A stretch of DNA of 53,912 nucleotides from JAAFIM01 sp964467315 (GCA_964467315.1 CAYXSA010000019.1:1-53912), one strand, 5' to 3'; positions 16,097 through 24,047 are shown, numbered from the stretch's first letter. Notes: generated by a model not told the origin, from the sequence alone. Numbers and translations: made by a program.

Positions 16097-17251
16097 TTAA
16101 TTTTTCAACTTTACGACCAAATCTTTTTCTGCGCCATCGCGCCAAACCGTAACGCGCACATCGTCGCCAGGGTTGCGGCTGCCGATTTGCTCCTGCAATT
16201 CGGGTACGGATTTGATGTTGATGCCATTGACGCGCACGACGATGTCGCCCATGAGCATACCCGCCGCCTGCGCTGCGCCTTCTGCCAGCACCTCGTTGAC
16301 GTACACGCCTTGTGAGAGTTTGAGGTCGAGTTTTTGCGCCAGCTCGCTATTCACGTCCTGTATCATGATGCCCAAAAATGCGCGGCGCACCTCGCCATGC
16401 TCGATTAAATCTTGCACGACTTTTTTGACTAAATTGATAGGCACCGCGAAGGAATAGCCCGCATAAGTGCCCGTAGGCGTGGCGATAGCCGTGTTGATGC
16501 CGACGAGTTCGCCGTTCGTATTGACCAGCGCGCCGCCGCTATTGCCAGGATTTACGGCGGCATCGGTCTGTATGAAGGACTCAATGCTTTGTTTGCCGCC
16601 TAAGATATTGATATTGCGCCCTTTGGCGCTGATGATGCCCGCCGTAACGGTGGAAGTCAGCTCGAAGGGATTGCCCACAGCAAGCACCCATTCGCCGATG
16701 CGGATTTCGTCGGAATTGGCAAACTGCAAAATCGGCAGCTCTACAGCGGTGGTGATTTTTAGCACGGCAAGGTCGGTATTGGGGTCGGTGCCGACCAGCG
16801 TAGCCGTAAATTTGCGCTTATCATACATCGTTACCTCCACCTTATTCGCGCCCTTGATGACGTGATTATTGGTAACAATATAGCCTTTGGCGCTGATGAT
16901 AACGCCCGAACCTGTCGCTTCTGACGGGCGCGGCGCACCAAAATACTCGTTGTAACGGCGCTCTTCAGCGTTGCGTGGGGTCTGTTCTTTTATGGCAGTG
17001 ATATTTACGACGGCAGGCATGACGAGCTCCGCCGCTTCCGTAAAATTGGGCGTTGCATCGTTGGGCGAGCCTGTCAGACGCATGGGCGTACTTTCTTTTT
17101 TTGTGGCTTGATTGCTCGCAAAAAGCGCATTGGCATTGCTTTGTTGGCTGGCAGGCTGCAAAAAATAGTTGCCCGTCAAGGTAGCAGCGCCACCCAAAAC
17201 GGCAGCAGCAAAGAGCGAGAGAAAGCGCGGACTTTTTGATTCTTCAGACAT
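16097..17251 (-). CDS. HtrA/Deg family serine protease with one PDZ domain
   Basis: A 384-residue envelope protease. An N-terminal hydrophobic anchor (about 10-30) is followed by a trypsin-like domain with a full triad: His130 (TNNHVIKG), Asp160 (TDLAVLK) and Ser238 (NPGNSGGALVN). One PDZ domain (about 290-380) ends the protein, with GIMIQDVNSELAQKL and DIVVRVNGINIKSVPELQ. The single PDZ and membrane anchor give a DegS/HtrA-like layout rather than the two-PDZ DegP form. It degrades or senses misfolded periplasmic proteins. A TATCTTTG -7-type box lies about 50 bases upstream on the same strand. The tRNA-Arg gene follows 55 bases downstream. Confidence 0.92.
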   Translation of the reverse strand: MSEESKSPRFLSLFAAAVLGGAATLTGNYFLQPASQQSNANALFASNQATKKESTPMRLTGSPNDATPNFTEAAELVMPAVVNITAIKEQTPRNAEERRYNEYFGAPRPSEATGSGVIISAKGYIVTNNHVIKGANKVEVTMYDKRKFTATLVGTDPNTDLAVLKITTAVELPILQFANSDEIRIGEWVLAVGNPFELTSTVTAGIISAKGRNINILGGKQSIESFIQTDAAVNPGNSGGALVNTNGELVGINTAIATPTGTYAGYSFAVPINLVKKVVQDLIEHGEVRRAFLGIMIQDVNSELAQKLDLKLSQGVYVNEVLAEGAAQAAGMLMGDIVVRVNGINIKSVPELQEQIGSRNPGDDVRVTVWRDGAEKDLVVKLKN

Positions 17252-17299
17252 GGTGCGGTTAAATTGGGTTGGTTACTGAATGTTCAATATAACGCCCCA

Positions 17300-17307
17300 C
17301 AAAGATA
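17300..17307 (-). promoter_or_regulatory. -7 box (TATCTTTG) for htrA
   Basis: Matches the Bacteroidota TANNTTTG consensus on the minus strand, 48 bases from the start codon. No clear -33 TTG at 17-23 bases. Confidence 0.45.
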
Positions 17308-17371
17308 AAAAGTTACCATTTTTTAGCCCACTTAACAGAATTTTACGAAGACTTTAGGGCTTATTTTTTTT

Positions 17372-17476
17372 GGCGTGCCCGCGCCGCAAAAAGGCGGCGC
17401 GGTCGGGCTATGCGGGGCAGACCGCGTGCTGCCCTTTAGGGCAGACACATTGGTCTGCCCCTACTATCCCTCACGC
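17372..17476 (-). repeat. Three-way-junction element E8
   Basis: Minus-strand copy. Hairpin 2 is GCGCCGC/GGCGGCGC with an AAAAA loop. Hairpin 1 is the REP type, GGGCAGACACATTGGTCTGCCCC with CTAC foot, plus an additional partial copy of the same arm (GGGGCAGAC) on the other side. Confidence 0.85.
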
Positions 17477-17525
17477 GCTCGCTCTGCCGCAAAGGGCGGC
17501 AGAGCAGGGGCATCGAAAAAATCCC

Positions 17526-17533
17526 TATCTTTG
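17526..17533 (+). promoter_or_regulatory. -7 box (TATCTTTG) for the CDF transporter
   Basis: TANNTTTG match 23 bases before the start ATG, implying a very short leader. No -33 box is clear. Confidence 0.45.
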
Positions 17534-17556
17534 CCCCTAAAATAAAGCCTCTTTTT

Positions 17557-18567
17557 ATGACGAATCCCGCCGAAAGCAGCGCCAGCGCCAATAATCGCAC
17601 GAATGTACGCCTCCAAGTCTGGATTGTAGGCATAGGCGCTTTGCTGCTCCTCGCCAAATTCTGGGCATACTGGCTCACCCAATCCAATACCGTACTCACC
17701 GACGCGCTTGAAAGCATCGTAAATGTCGTAGCGGGCGCGCTCGGCTTATACAGCTTGGTCGTCTCTGCTATGCCCCGCGACGAAAACCACCCTTACGGAC
17801 ACGGAAAAATAGAATTTATTTCCGCTGGAGTAGAAGGCACGCTTATTGTCGTAGCGGGCTTGCTTATCGTCGCCAAATCCGTACAAAGCCTCCTGCAACC
17901 CAACGAACTAAGTCAACTCGATATGGGCATCTATATCACCGCAGGCGCAGGACTCGTTAATTATGTGCTCGGTGTTTGGGCAGTGCGACAAGGGAAAACG
18001 ACTAACTCCCTCGCCCTCGTCGCCAGCGGCAAACATCTCATATCGGATACCTATTCTACTATCGGTTTAGTCGTCGGTTTGGCGCTCATCTGGCTCACGG
18101 ACTGGGTCTGGCTCGATAGCGCTACCGCCATACTCTTTGGTTTTATCATCGCCATCACGGGCTACGGCATCATCAAAGAATCCATTTCGGGTATCATGGA
18201 CGAGGTAGATTACGAACTGGTAGAAGATTTAGTAACCATGCTCCAGACGCATCGCCAACCCAATTGGATAGATGTGCACAATCTGCGCATCATCAAATAC
18301 GGCGGCAATTTGCATATCGACTGCCACCTGACTGTGCCCCGCTTTTTTGATGTCGTGCAAGCGCACACGGAAGTCGATGCACTCGAAGATATGATCTGCG
18401 AACAGATGGGTGCAGCCGTAGAATTTTTCGTGCACGTAGATGCCTGCGTCGATGAATCTTGCAGCCTCTGCCCCCGCAAAGATTGCCCCGTGCGCGCCAT
18501 AGATTTCGCCAATCTGGAAGCATGGACAAGCGAAAATATCATGAAAAACCGCAAACACGGCGTATGA
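17557..18567 (+). CDS. Cation diffusion facilitator (CDF) family exporter
   Basis: A 336-residue inner-membrane protein with six predicted helices. It exports divalent metals such as Zn2+ in exchange for protons. Transport-site residues are visible: Asp49 in TDALESIVN and His160/Asp164 in SGKHLISDTYS; the HPYGHGKIE loop (His78, His82) follows helix II. The cytoplasmic C-terminal domain (about 215-300) holds HIDCHLTVP and HVDACVDESCSLCP. The C-terminal CxxxxCxxCxxxxC cluster (near 291-310) is an uncommon extra that may bind metal. The stop codon lies inside a heptamer array. Confidence 0.92.
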   Translation: MTNPAESSASANNRTNVRLQVWIVGIGALLLLAKFWAYWLTQSNTVLTDALESIVNVVAGALGLYSLVVSAMPRDENHPYGHGKIEFISAGVEGTLIVVAGLLIVAKSVQSLLQPNELSQLDMGIYITAGAGLVNYVLGVWAVRQGKTTNSLALVASGKHLISDTYSTIGLVVGLALIWLTDWVWLDSATAILFGFIIAITGYGIIKESISGIMDEVDYELVEDLVTMLQTHRQPNWIDVHNLRIIKYGGNLHIDCHLTVPRFFDVVQAHTEVDALEDMICEQMGAAVEFFVHVDACVDESCSLCPRKDCPVRAIDFANLEAWTSENIMKNRKHGV

Positions 18568-18606
18568 AAAGTGAAAAGTGAAAAGTGAAAAGTGAAAAGT
18601 GAAAAG
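18565..18606. repeat. Heptamer array GTGAAAA
   Basis: Six units; the first one supplies the TGA stop of the CDF gene. Confidence 0.9.
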
Positions 18607-18620
18607 ATATTGTGAGTTTT

Positions 18621-18645
18621 GTAGAGCCGTTGCATGCAACGGCTC
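18621..18645 (+). repeat. Solo GTAG-footed REP hairpin
   Basis: GTA-GAGCCGTTGCATGCAACGGCTC: a perfect palindrome with GTAG at its foot, outside any three-way-junction element. It shows that these hairpins also exist alone. Confidence 0.7.
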
Positions 18646-18718
18646 CCAAGCACCCACACAGGCAGAAAAGATAGGAAATAGTCTGCGCCCCGCCGCCCTT
18701 TGCGGCGCGGGCAGCTTT

Positions 18719-18799
18719 GCGTGAGGGATAGTAGGGGCAGCCCTTGTGGCTGCCCTGTATAGCCCGACGGCGCGACCTTTTTAGGAGCGCCGACACGCC
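18719..18799 (+). repeat. Three-way-junction element E9
   Basis: Hairpin 1 is the REP cassette GTAGGGGCAGCCC-TTGT-GGCTGCCC. Hairpin 2 closes with CGGCGC/GCGCCG, a compensated variant. An accessory GCCGC-CCTTT-GCGGC hairpin precedes block A. Confidence 0.85.
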
Positions 18800-18805
18800 A
18801 AAAAA

Positions 18806-18888
18806 AAGTGAAAAGTGAAAAGTGAAATTTTATATATACGATTGATTATCAATTTATTATGCACATTCGTAACTCCTAACTCGTAACT
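18806..18888. repeat. Heptamers (GTGAAAA, then GTAACTC) and TGATTATCA palindrome
   Basis: Three GTGAAAA units at 18806-18827, a TTGATTATCAA palindrome at 18842-18852, and TCGTAACTC-type units at 18864-18888 that run into the next ATG. Confidence 0.75.
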
Positions 18889-20217
18889 ATGAAAACCTAC
18901 CTTTTTTTGTTTTTGCTCGCCTTGAGTGTTCGCGCTGCGGCGCAACAAAAAACAGCTACCGACGGCGACTGGTCGGCGCAAAATGTTGTTTTGAAAAATA
19001 CGCCCCAAGCCGATATAATGATACGCGTAGGCGATATCGATAATCTTGGTTTTGGCTGGGAGGAGGGCTACGACCCGTTTTCGGGCAAATCTACCCAAGC
19101 GCACGGCTTTCCTTGGGAGATAAATCCGCAAGATATTAAGGGTTTGGACTGCATACTGATTGGCTCTTCGGTGGATACTAAAGATGCGCCCTGCGGCAGC
19201 GACGGCTACGCCGATTCGCGCTACAGCGACAAAGAAGGCACGCGCCCGCAAACCATCTACATACCCACCACAGAGCTCAAAGGTGTGAAGATACAAACGG
19301 CTGTATTGCAGCTATTTATAGACGATTTTCAAGCGCCAACTTATTGCTCAAATTTTCAAATGACCATAGGCGGCATACGCTGCACGGAGGGCGAAAAAAT
19401 CTTAAATGCTGTAGAGCAGGGCGGGCCTGTTGGCAAATTTATCACTGTGCCGCTCTCGGCAATTTTTATCGAGCAACTGCAAAAGGGCAGCAAAGTTAGC
19501 CTGCTTATCGACGACCCCACGACGGGCGCTACAGACGGCTTCGCCATAGATTTCGTGCGCCTGCTCATCAATACCAAAGCCGCTATGCTCGCAGGCAAGG
19601 GCGCAGGCTATGTTTTGGACGCAGAAACCCGCCAGCCCATTAGCGGCGCGAGTATAGAAGTGCGCGGCTTCGGCAGCACAAAAACCAATGAAAAAGGCTA
19701 TTTCGAGTTCTCCAAATTGCCTTACGGACTCTCTCCCGCCGATGCACTCGCCAAAGGCTACAGCAGCGGCAGCGGGGTGATGGATGTCATGCAAGACGAA
19801 CTAAATCCCATCGAAATCCTGCTTTCGCAAGGCTCGAAAACGGTAGACTTCGACGGCAAAAAATTGGCGGAGGGCGAAACCGTCGTTGTCAATAAAATAC
19901 AATTCAGCCAAGCCAGCGCCCTCTTGCGCACAGAAAGCCGCAGCGAGCTCGACAAAATCGCCGACCTCCTGCTCAAAAATCCCAGCATGAGTATCGAACT
20001 CGCAGGGCATACCTCTGCGGAAGGCGATAGACAAGCAAATATCGGGCTTTCGCTGCGTCGGGTGGAAAGTTGCAAAAATTATCTGATAGAAAAAGGCATC
20101 GAATCGGGACGCATCCTTACCGCAGGCTACGGCCCCGATAAACCCATCGCCAACAACAACCTCGAACAGGAAAGAGCCAAAAACCGTCGGGTAGAAATGC
20201 GGGTGCTCAAAATGTAG
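18889..20217 (+). CDS. OmpA-family envelope protein with a carboxypeptidase-regulatory-like domain
   Basis: A 442-residue protein with a signal peptide (MKTYLFLFLLALSVRAAAQ). Residues about 20-240 form a beta-rich unknown domain with one Asp/Gly-rich stretch (GWEEGYDPFSGKS). Residues about 245-310 are a carboxypeptidase-regulatory-like repeat (AGYVLDAETRQPISGASIEV, TNEKGYFEFSKLPYG). Residues about 325-442 are an OmpA C-terminal domain that binds peptidoglycan: IQFSQASALLRTESRSELDKI, SIELAGHTSAEGD, RRVESCKNYLIEKGI, and NLEQERAKNRRVEMRV. The last three match the usual GHTD...R.A..V...L and NR.....NRRVE motifs. It probably tethers the outer membrane to the cell wall. Confidence 0.88.
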   Translation: MKTYLFLFLLALSVRAAAQQKTATDGDWSAQNVVLKNTPQADIMIRVGDIDNLGFGWEEGYDPFSGKSTQAHGFPWEINPQDIKGLDCILIGSSVDTKDAPCGSDGYADSRYSDKEGTRPQTIYIPTTELKGVKIQTAVLQLFIDDFQAPTYCSNFQMTIGGIRCTEGEKILNAVEQGGPVGKFITVPLSAIFIEQLQKGSKVSLLIDDPTTGATDGFAIDFVRLLINTKAAMLAGKGAGYVLDAETRQPISGASIEVRGFGSTKTNEKGYFEFSKLPYGLSPADALAKGYSSGSGVMDVMQDELNPIEILLSQGSKTVDFDGKKLAEGETVVVNKIQFSQASALLRTESRSELDKIADLLLKNPSMSIELAGHTSAEGDRQANIGLSLRRVESCKNYLIEKGIESGRILTAGYGPDKPIANNNLEQERAKNRRVEMRVLKM

Positions 20218-20369
20218 TACTGCGCGTTTGGATATAAGACAGAGTGTTTAGCTACTGCGCTGCTCATATTAAGTTGCGGCGCGGTACTTTTGTGCAGCGC
20301 ATTAAAATAGCGGCAACCGAACTATGCCAAAATTTGTTCTGCTTGCGTACAAAAAAATTAGCTCCTTTT

Positions 20370-21002
20370 ATGCCGCAAAAAAAACGCCCCGCCCACTGGC
20401 GCAATGACGAGCGCGAAGCCGAATTCATACGCATGCCGCTCGAAAAAGTTTACCTTTATTTGCTGCTCGTCGGTCTGACGGCGGTTTTCGTAGGCTTGTC
20501 GCTGGCGTACATCTACACGCGCACCCAAAACGCCGTTGGCGGTGTGCAATTGCCGCCCTTATTTTTGCTAAATTCCGTCCTTTTGCTCGCCAGCAGTTGG
20601 ACGATACAGCGCGCCAATCGCGCCTACAAGCTCGACGATACGCTCATGTATCAGCGCGCTTTATGGAGCACTTTGGGGCTGACAGTTCTATTTATGGCGG
20701 CGCAATTAATCGCTTGGACTCTGGCTAAAGACCAACTTTTGGGCGAAAATATCGGCAACAGCAAGCAGTATTTGTACGCAATTTCGGGCTTGCATTTTGC
20801 GCACATCGTCGGCGGGCTGCCGTTTTTGCTCCTATTTCTCTACAGCGCCTACAAACGCATGAAAGAGCCCGTGAGCGTCCTCATCTATTTTTCCGACCCC
20901 GCAAAGCGTCTACGTTTGGAGCTGCTCACGACTTATTGGCATTTTTTGGACGGGCTTTGGCTCTTCTTAGTTGGGCTTTTTCTGGTAAATATGCTGATTT
21001 GA
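20370..21002 (+). CDS. Cytochrome c oxidase subunit III-like protein (heme-copper oxidase)
   Basis: A 210-residue inner-membrane protein with five predicted helices, the short form of subunit III that lacks the first two helices. Features: PLEKVYLYLLLVGLTAVFVGL, LLASSWTIQRANRA, YAISGLHFAHIVGGLPFLL and the typical C-terminal TTYWHFLDGLWLFLVGLFL. It should assemble with heme-copper oxidase subunits I and II encoded elsewhere. The start MPQKKRPAHWRND was chosen over a frame starting 126 bases earlier, whose extra residues look like untranslated sequence. A TACTTTTG (-7-like) box sits at 20285-20292, without a clear -33. Confidence 0.8.
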   Translation: MPQKKRPAHWRNDEREAEFIRMPLEKVYLYLLLVGLTAVFVGLSLAYIYTRTQNAVGGVQLPPLFLLNSVLLLASSWTIQRANRAYKLDDTLMYQRALWSTLGLTVLFMAAQLIAWTLAKDQLLGENIGNSKQYLYAISGLHFAHIVGGLPFLLLFLYSAYKRMKEPVSVLIYFSDPAKRLRLELLTTYWHFLDGLWLFLVGLFLVNMLI

Positions 21003-21006
21003 TTTT

Positions 21007-21144
21007 GGGCGTGCCCGCCGCTTTGCCCCCCGCCCGCTACGCGGTCGCCCCCACGCGCGCAAAGCGCACGCGGGGGGCGGCGGTCGGGCTATTCGTTGCA
21101 GCGCCTTCATTTCATTTCGGCGCTTCCACTGCTATCCCTCACGC
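21007..21144 (-). repeat. Three-way-junction element E10 (longest copy)
   Basis: Minus-strand copy of 138 bp. Hairpin 2 is expanded (CCGCCGC...GCGGCGG around CCCCCCGC and GCGGGGGG arms, with a nested CGCG-rich stem). Hairpin 1 is nearly identical to that of E6. Confidence 0.85.
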
Positions 21145-21175
21145 AAAACAGGTTCTAAAACTGCCCCACCCGCAA

Positions 21176-22729
21176 ATGACCAAAAAGGCAATCATACAGA
21201 TAATTATTTTGATGTCGGCGGCGCTCATGGGCATCGTCGGTATGCAGATATATTTTATCAACAATACCCTAAAACTAAGCTACGAGGTCTTTGACAACAA
21301 CGTACACGCCGCACTCGACCACGTCGTGAGCCGCTTGGAGCAACTCGAACTGCAGCACACTGCCACCCGCTACAATCTGCCCCGACCCACCCTCACCGCA
21401 GGCGGCAGCGAGATAGCCATAGCGCCGAGCGTGGTGGCGATAGACGAAATTTCTTCGTACTTGCAGCCCGATAGCCTCAATGCCTCCCGCACCGATACGC
21501 TCGCGCAGGAGCATTACCCGCAGTTGGAAGAGAAATTTAGGGCGCAAGAAACCCGAAAAACTTGGAAAAAGGGCAGCAACGAAGCCTTTCGCATTCACTT
21601 CGAGCGCTTTTTTGTGCATCATAGCATCATACAGCATATACCCGTCGATAAACGCACAAGCTTGCTGCATATAGAGAACGTTTTGCGCGAAGAATTGGGC
21701 AAGGCGGGCATAGCAACAGACTACGTTTTTGGAGTTTTTTCGCTCTCGCGCGATAGCTTTTTGTTTCGGCGCTCCTTTTGTCCCGAATTGGATTTATCCG
21801 ACCACACGCGTCCGCATAATTTTAGCTATTGGATACAGCTTTTCCCCTCTTCCGAACAGGCTGAAGCCGTCTTACACATTGAGTTTCCGCATAGAAAACA
21901 ATTCGTGTGGCGGGGTATCGTTTTTCATTTGATAGGCACGCTTTTGCTGGCGGCGATTATCATTTTTTGCTTTTATTATACCATACGCATCATCTACAAT
22001 CAGAAAAAAGTCTCCGAAATGAAAACGGACTTTCTGAATAATATGACGCACGAATTCAAAACGCCGATAGCGACCATTTCGCTCGCCTCCGACGCTATCC
22101 GCAGCCTACTCGGCGGACAGAAATACGACAAAATAGACCGTTTTGTGCGCATCATCAAGGAAGAAAATGCGCGCATGCTCACCCAAGTAGAGCAGGTTTT
22201 GCAGATAGCCCGCATCGAAAAGCGCGACTTGCGGCTAAAGCTACAAGAAGTAGACTTGCGCGTTTTAGCAGAAAAGGCAATTTCTTCTATTTCTCTACAA
22301 ATCGAGAAGCGCGAAGGCACGATTAAGACGGATTTTCGCAGTCAGCGCACGCTCCTACAGGCAGACGAAACGCATCTAACGAATGCTATCCTCAACTTGC
22401 TGGATAATGCCAATAAGTATTCGCCTACCTCGCCTCGTATCAGCATCAGCATACAAGATGCACCCAACAATTCAGGCTTGCTATTGAGCGTGAGCGACGA
22501 GGGTTTGGGTATCAGCAAAGAGGCGGCAAAAAGCGTTTTTGAGGCTTTTTATCGGGTATCTACGGGCAATTTGCACGATGTAAAGGGTTTCGGTTTGGGG
22601 CTTAGTTATGTAAAAAGCATCGCCAGCGCACACGGCGGCGAGGTCAGCCTACAGAGCGAATTGGGCAAGGGCAGCACTTTTACCCTGTTTTTGCCTTTCC
22701 GCAATCCGCAAGCAGAGCAGAGCGAATGA
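21176..22729 (+). CDS. Sensor histidine kinase (orphan)
   Basis: A 517-residue inner-membrane kinase. It has a first membrane helix (5-28), a sensor region of about 220 residues with no recognised fold, a second helix (about 245-270), then the HisKA domain with phospho-acceptor His292 in NNMTHEFKTPIATI. The HATPase domain follows: N box NAILNLLDNANKYSP, G1 VSDEGLGIS, F/G2 GFGLGLSYVKSIASAHGG, and GSTFTLFLPF. No response regulator is adjacent, so its partner is elsewhere. The start MTKKAIIQI follows element E10; the longer frame extends back into E10 and the previous gene and is rejected. The TGA stop lies in a GAATGAC repeat. Confidence 0.9.
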   Translation: MTKKAIIQIIILMSAALMGIVGMQIYFINNTLKLSYEVFDNNVHAALDHVVSRLEQLELQHTATRYNLPRPTLTAGGSEIAIAPSVVAIDEISSYLQPDSLNASRTDTLAQEHYPQLEEKFRAQETRKTWKKGSNEAFRIHFERFFVHHSIIQHIPVDKRTSLLHIENVLREELGKAGIATDYVFGVFSLSRDSFLFRRSFCPELDLSDHTRPHNFSYWIQLFPSSEQAEAVLHIEFPHRKQFVWRGIVFHLIGTLLLAAIIIFCFYYTIRIIYNQKKVSEMKTDFLNNMTHEFKTPIATISLASDAIRSLLGGQKYDKIDRFVRIIKEENARMLTQVEQVLQIARIEKRDLRLKLQEVDLRVLAEKAISSISLQIEKREGTIKTDFRSQRTLLQADETHLTNAILNLLDNANKYSPTSPRISISIQDAPNNSGLLLSVSDEGLGISKEAAKSVFEAFYRVSTGNLHDVKGFGLGLSYVKSIASAHGGEVSLQSELGKGSTFTLFLPFRNPQAEQSE

Positions 22730-22871
22730 CGAATGAGTTGCGCGCCTGAAAATTATCCCAAAAGTGGATTTTTTTCCCAAAAGTGGAATTTATATATTTT
22801 TTGCAAATGTGTAAATGTCGATATACACTATACTTGCAAAAGTTGGCACTGTTTTCCTTATAGAGTAGATT

Positions 22872-23000
22872 ATACAAAGCAAATATAAAACGCTTTGTAT
22901 CTCTCGCTGAGCAGCGACATACTGTAAAATGTAGGTTTCATAGGGGTTGCGGTGCAGATACCGCCCTAAACGCGAAAGCGATCTGCGCCGCACATTTTTT
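22872..23000 (+). ncRNA. Structured small-RNA candidate, copy 1
   Basis: It starts with a 9-bp stem ATACAAAGC/GCTTTGTAT, then a 55-bp core (22901-22955) opening with a TCGCT-GAGC-AGCGA hairpin and ACTGTAAAATGTAGG. It ends in a 12-bp terminator stem TGCGGTGCAGAT/ATCTGCGCCGCA followed by six T. The core recurs at 23064-23118 with one mismatch, while both flanking stems differ in sequence yet stay paired. I do not recognise a named RNA family. The promoter is not clear. Confidence 0.6.
22948..23000 (+). terminator. Rho-independent terminator of RNA copy 1
   Basis: A 12-bp stem (one G-U pair), a 21-base loop with an inner CGC/GCG stem, then CATTTTTT. Confidence 0.7.
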
Positions 23001-23041
23001 CAAAAAAAAACAAAGAGGCTCCCAGAGCCTTCTACGATAAA

Positions 23042-23146
23042 AGCCCGCCCTTTTGGGGGCAGGCTCTCGCTGAGAAGCGACATACTGTAAAATGTAGGTT
23101 TCATAGGGGTTGCGGTGCGGACATAAGGTCTGCACCGCATTTTTTT
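23042..23146 (+). ncRNA. Structured small-RNA candidate, copy 2
   Basis: A variable 5' stem (AGCC.GCCC/GGGC.GGCT, 23042-23065) is followed by the same 55-bp core as copy 1 (23064-23118). Its first hairpin now has the loop GAGA (a GNRA tetraloop). The terminator stem TGCGGTGCGGAC/GTCTGCACCGCA and seven T end it. The offset from copy 1 is 163 bp. Confidence 0.6.
23111..23146 (+). terminator. Rho-independent terminator of RNA copy 2
   Basis: A 12-bp stem with one G-U pair, loop ATAAG, then TTTTTTT. It ends 9 bases before the facing pseudogene stop. Confidence 0.8.
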
Positions 23147-23154
23147 ATTGGGAT

Positions 23155-23525
23155 TTATTTTGTTACGACTACAGTGCCTGAAAGTTGGTCGTGTAGCGCC
23201 AATTTGCTTTCGCGCAATGCCATAAGGCAGCTAACAAAGCTAAATAATTGCGCTAAATTGCTCAGATTTAACAATTCTTCCGTCCAAATATAATTATAGC
23301 CAAAAAACCTGTGATGCCTCTGATGCTCGTGTCGGGGGCATTTTGGGCTGCGCTTGCTTCTATAGATTCCGCCCAAAGCATGGTAGATATAAATGCGACG
23401 AGCCAAGTGCAGAGAAAAACAGTAATTATCATAAATACCCCATTTATTAGGTACGCGCCCAAGCGAGTCCCGAAATCTGCTCGCAGGGGAGCGGCGATGA
23501 TGTGTTTTTCGTCGTCTAATAACAT
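23155..23525 (-). pseudogene. RDD-family membrane protein gene, frameshifted and shortened
   Basis: Two overlapping minus-strand frames make up one RDD-type protein. The first, from the ATG at 23525, gives the N-terminus (DFGTRLGAYLINGVFMIITVF, first helix). The second supplies the C-terminus (SFVSCLMALRESKLALHDQLSGTVVV, matching the family's '...ALHD.LAGT.VV' end). The frames meet at a run of six T (23302-23307), where a -1 shift joins them. The family's middle LGK..LGL.V segment appears absent, so there is probably also a deletion. It could be a sequencing error in the homopolymer or programmed frameshifting, but the missing middle favours a pseudogene. Confidence 0.6.
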
Positions 23526-23540
23526 AATGGTTTGTATTTT

Positions 23541-23587
23541 TGAGAAAAACAATAGCCAAGCCCCTTTATGGAACTTGGCTATTGTTA
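23541..23587 (-). terminator. Rho-independent terminator after the DUF5684 gene
   Basis: On the minus strand AATAGCCAAG pairs perfectly with CTTGGCTATT and GTTTTTC follows. It lies 23 bases past the stop codon. Confidence 0.8.
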
Positions 23588-23609
23588 AGATAAAAAAATC
23601 GCTTATGGT

Positions 23610-23957
23610 TTAAGCAGCGGGTACGGGGGCTGTGTATTTAGCATCGCCGAAAGCCAGCATAGGAAGGAATACGATAGGCAATAAGATAAGACCTACTGCG
23701 AAACCTGTTTCTTTTCCGAAGGCTTTTGCCAGTTCTATCGCCAGCATGATAGTCACGATGAAGTTGGCGATAGGAATCAAGAACAAAATGAACCACCAAG
23801 CTGGTTTACCACAGATTTCCAAGTAGACGATAATGTTGTAGATGGGCACAATAGCAGCCCAGCCTGGTTTGCCTGCTTTAGTGAAGAGCGTCCAGATAGA
23901 AGCTATCATAAAGACGATAATAGCCAGATAAATTACTAAAAATACAATTAGTCCCAT
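23610..23957 (-). CDS. DUF5684 family small membrane protein
   Basis: A 115-residue protein with three predicted helices. It shows the conserved DUF5684 pattern: FTKAGKPGWAAIVPIYNIIVYLEICGKPAWWFILFLIPIANFIV (quoted in parts: AGKPGWAAIVPIYN; GKPAWWFILFLIPIANF), then IELAKAFGKETGFAVGLILLP and FGDAKY. Proteins of this family are common in Bacteroidota and are sometimes found beside signal peptidase I; the function is unknown. It has its own promoter candidate and terminator, so it is a single-gene unit. The neighbouring RDD fragment downstream is also a small membrane protein. Confidence 0.85.
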   Translation of the reverse strand: MGLIVFLVIYLAIIVFMIASIWTLFTKAGKPGWAAIVPIYNIIVYLEICGKPAWWFILFLIPIANFIVTIMLAIELAKAFGKETGFAVGLILLPIVFLPMLAFGDAKYTAPVPAA

Positions 23958-24047
23958 AGTGTTTTTGGTTAGTTTGGGGGTTAATTCCTACTCTGTTGGA
24001 GGCTTTTCGGTTACGCCTTGTTTTTGTAATTTTATGTATAAGTGCTG

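Larger units (their letters stand above)
17252..17556. other. Divergent intergenic region (305 bp)
   Basis: No gene. It holds -7 boxes for both flanking genes (17300-17307 minus, 17526-17533 plus) and element E8. A short inverted repeat CTCTGCCGC/GCGGCAGAG (about 17482-17505) follows E8. Confidence 0.8.
18568..18888. other. Intergenic repeat cluster (321 bp)
   Basis: No gene. It holds GTGAAAA heptamers, a GTAG-footed REP hairpin, a GC-rich hairpin at about 18683-18716, element E9, more heptamers, a TTGATTATCAA palindrome (18842-18852), and a GTAACTC-type heptamer run that ends at the ompA-like start codon. Confidence 0.85.
22730..23154. other. Intergenic region with tandem small-RNA candidates (425 bp)
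   Basis: No credible gene. At 22756-22770 and 22774-22790 there is a direct repeat of TCCCAAAAGTGGA, possibly an operator. The two structured RNA candidates follow (22872-23000 and 23042-23146), with a hairpin AGGCTC/GAGCCT (23016-23030) between them. Minus-strand reading frames that appear here translate the two copies of the RNA core and are not genes. Confidence 0.7.

Noticed and set aside
22901..23118. Two 55-bp direct repeats as a CRISPR array
   Set aside because: Only two copies, 163 bp apart, each followed by its own terminator; no cas genes and no regular spacers.
22790..23135. Two short minus-strand reading frames sharing the peptide NPYETYILQYVA
   Set aside because: They translate the duplicated RNA core on the wrong strand; the shared peptide comes from nucleic-acid conservation, and terminators run through them.
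23155..23559. Minus-strand 134-residue frame as an intact gene
   Set aside because: Its first part (KTHHRRSPASRFRD...) is out of frame with the RDD N-terminus; only its last third is RDD-like.
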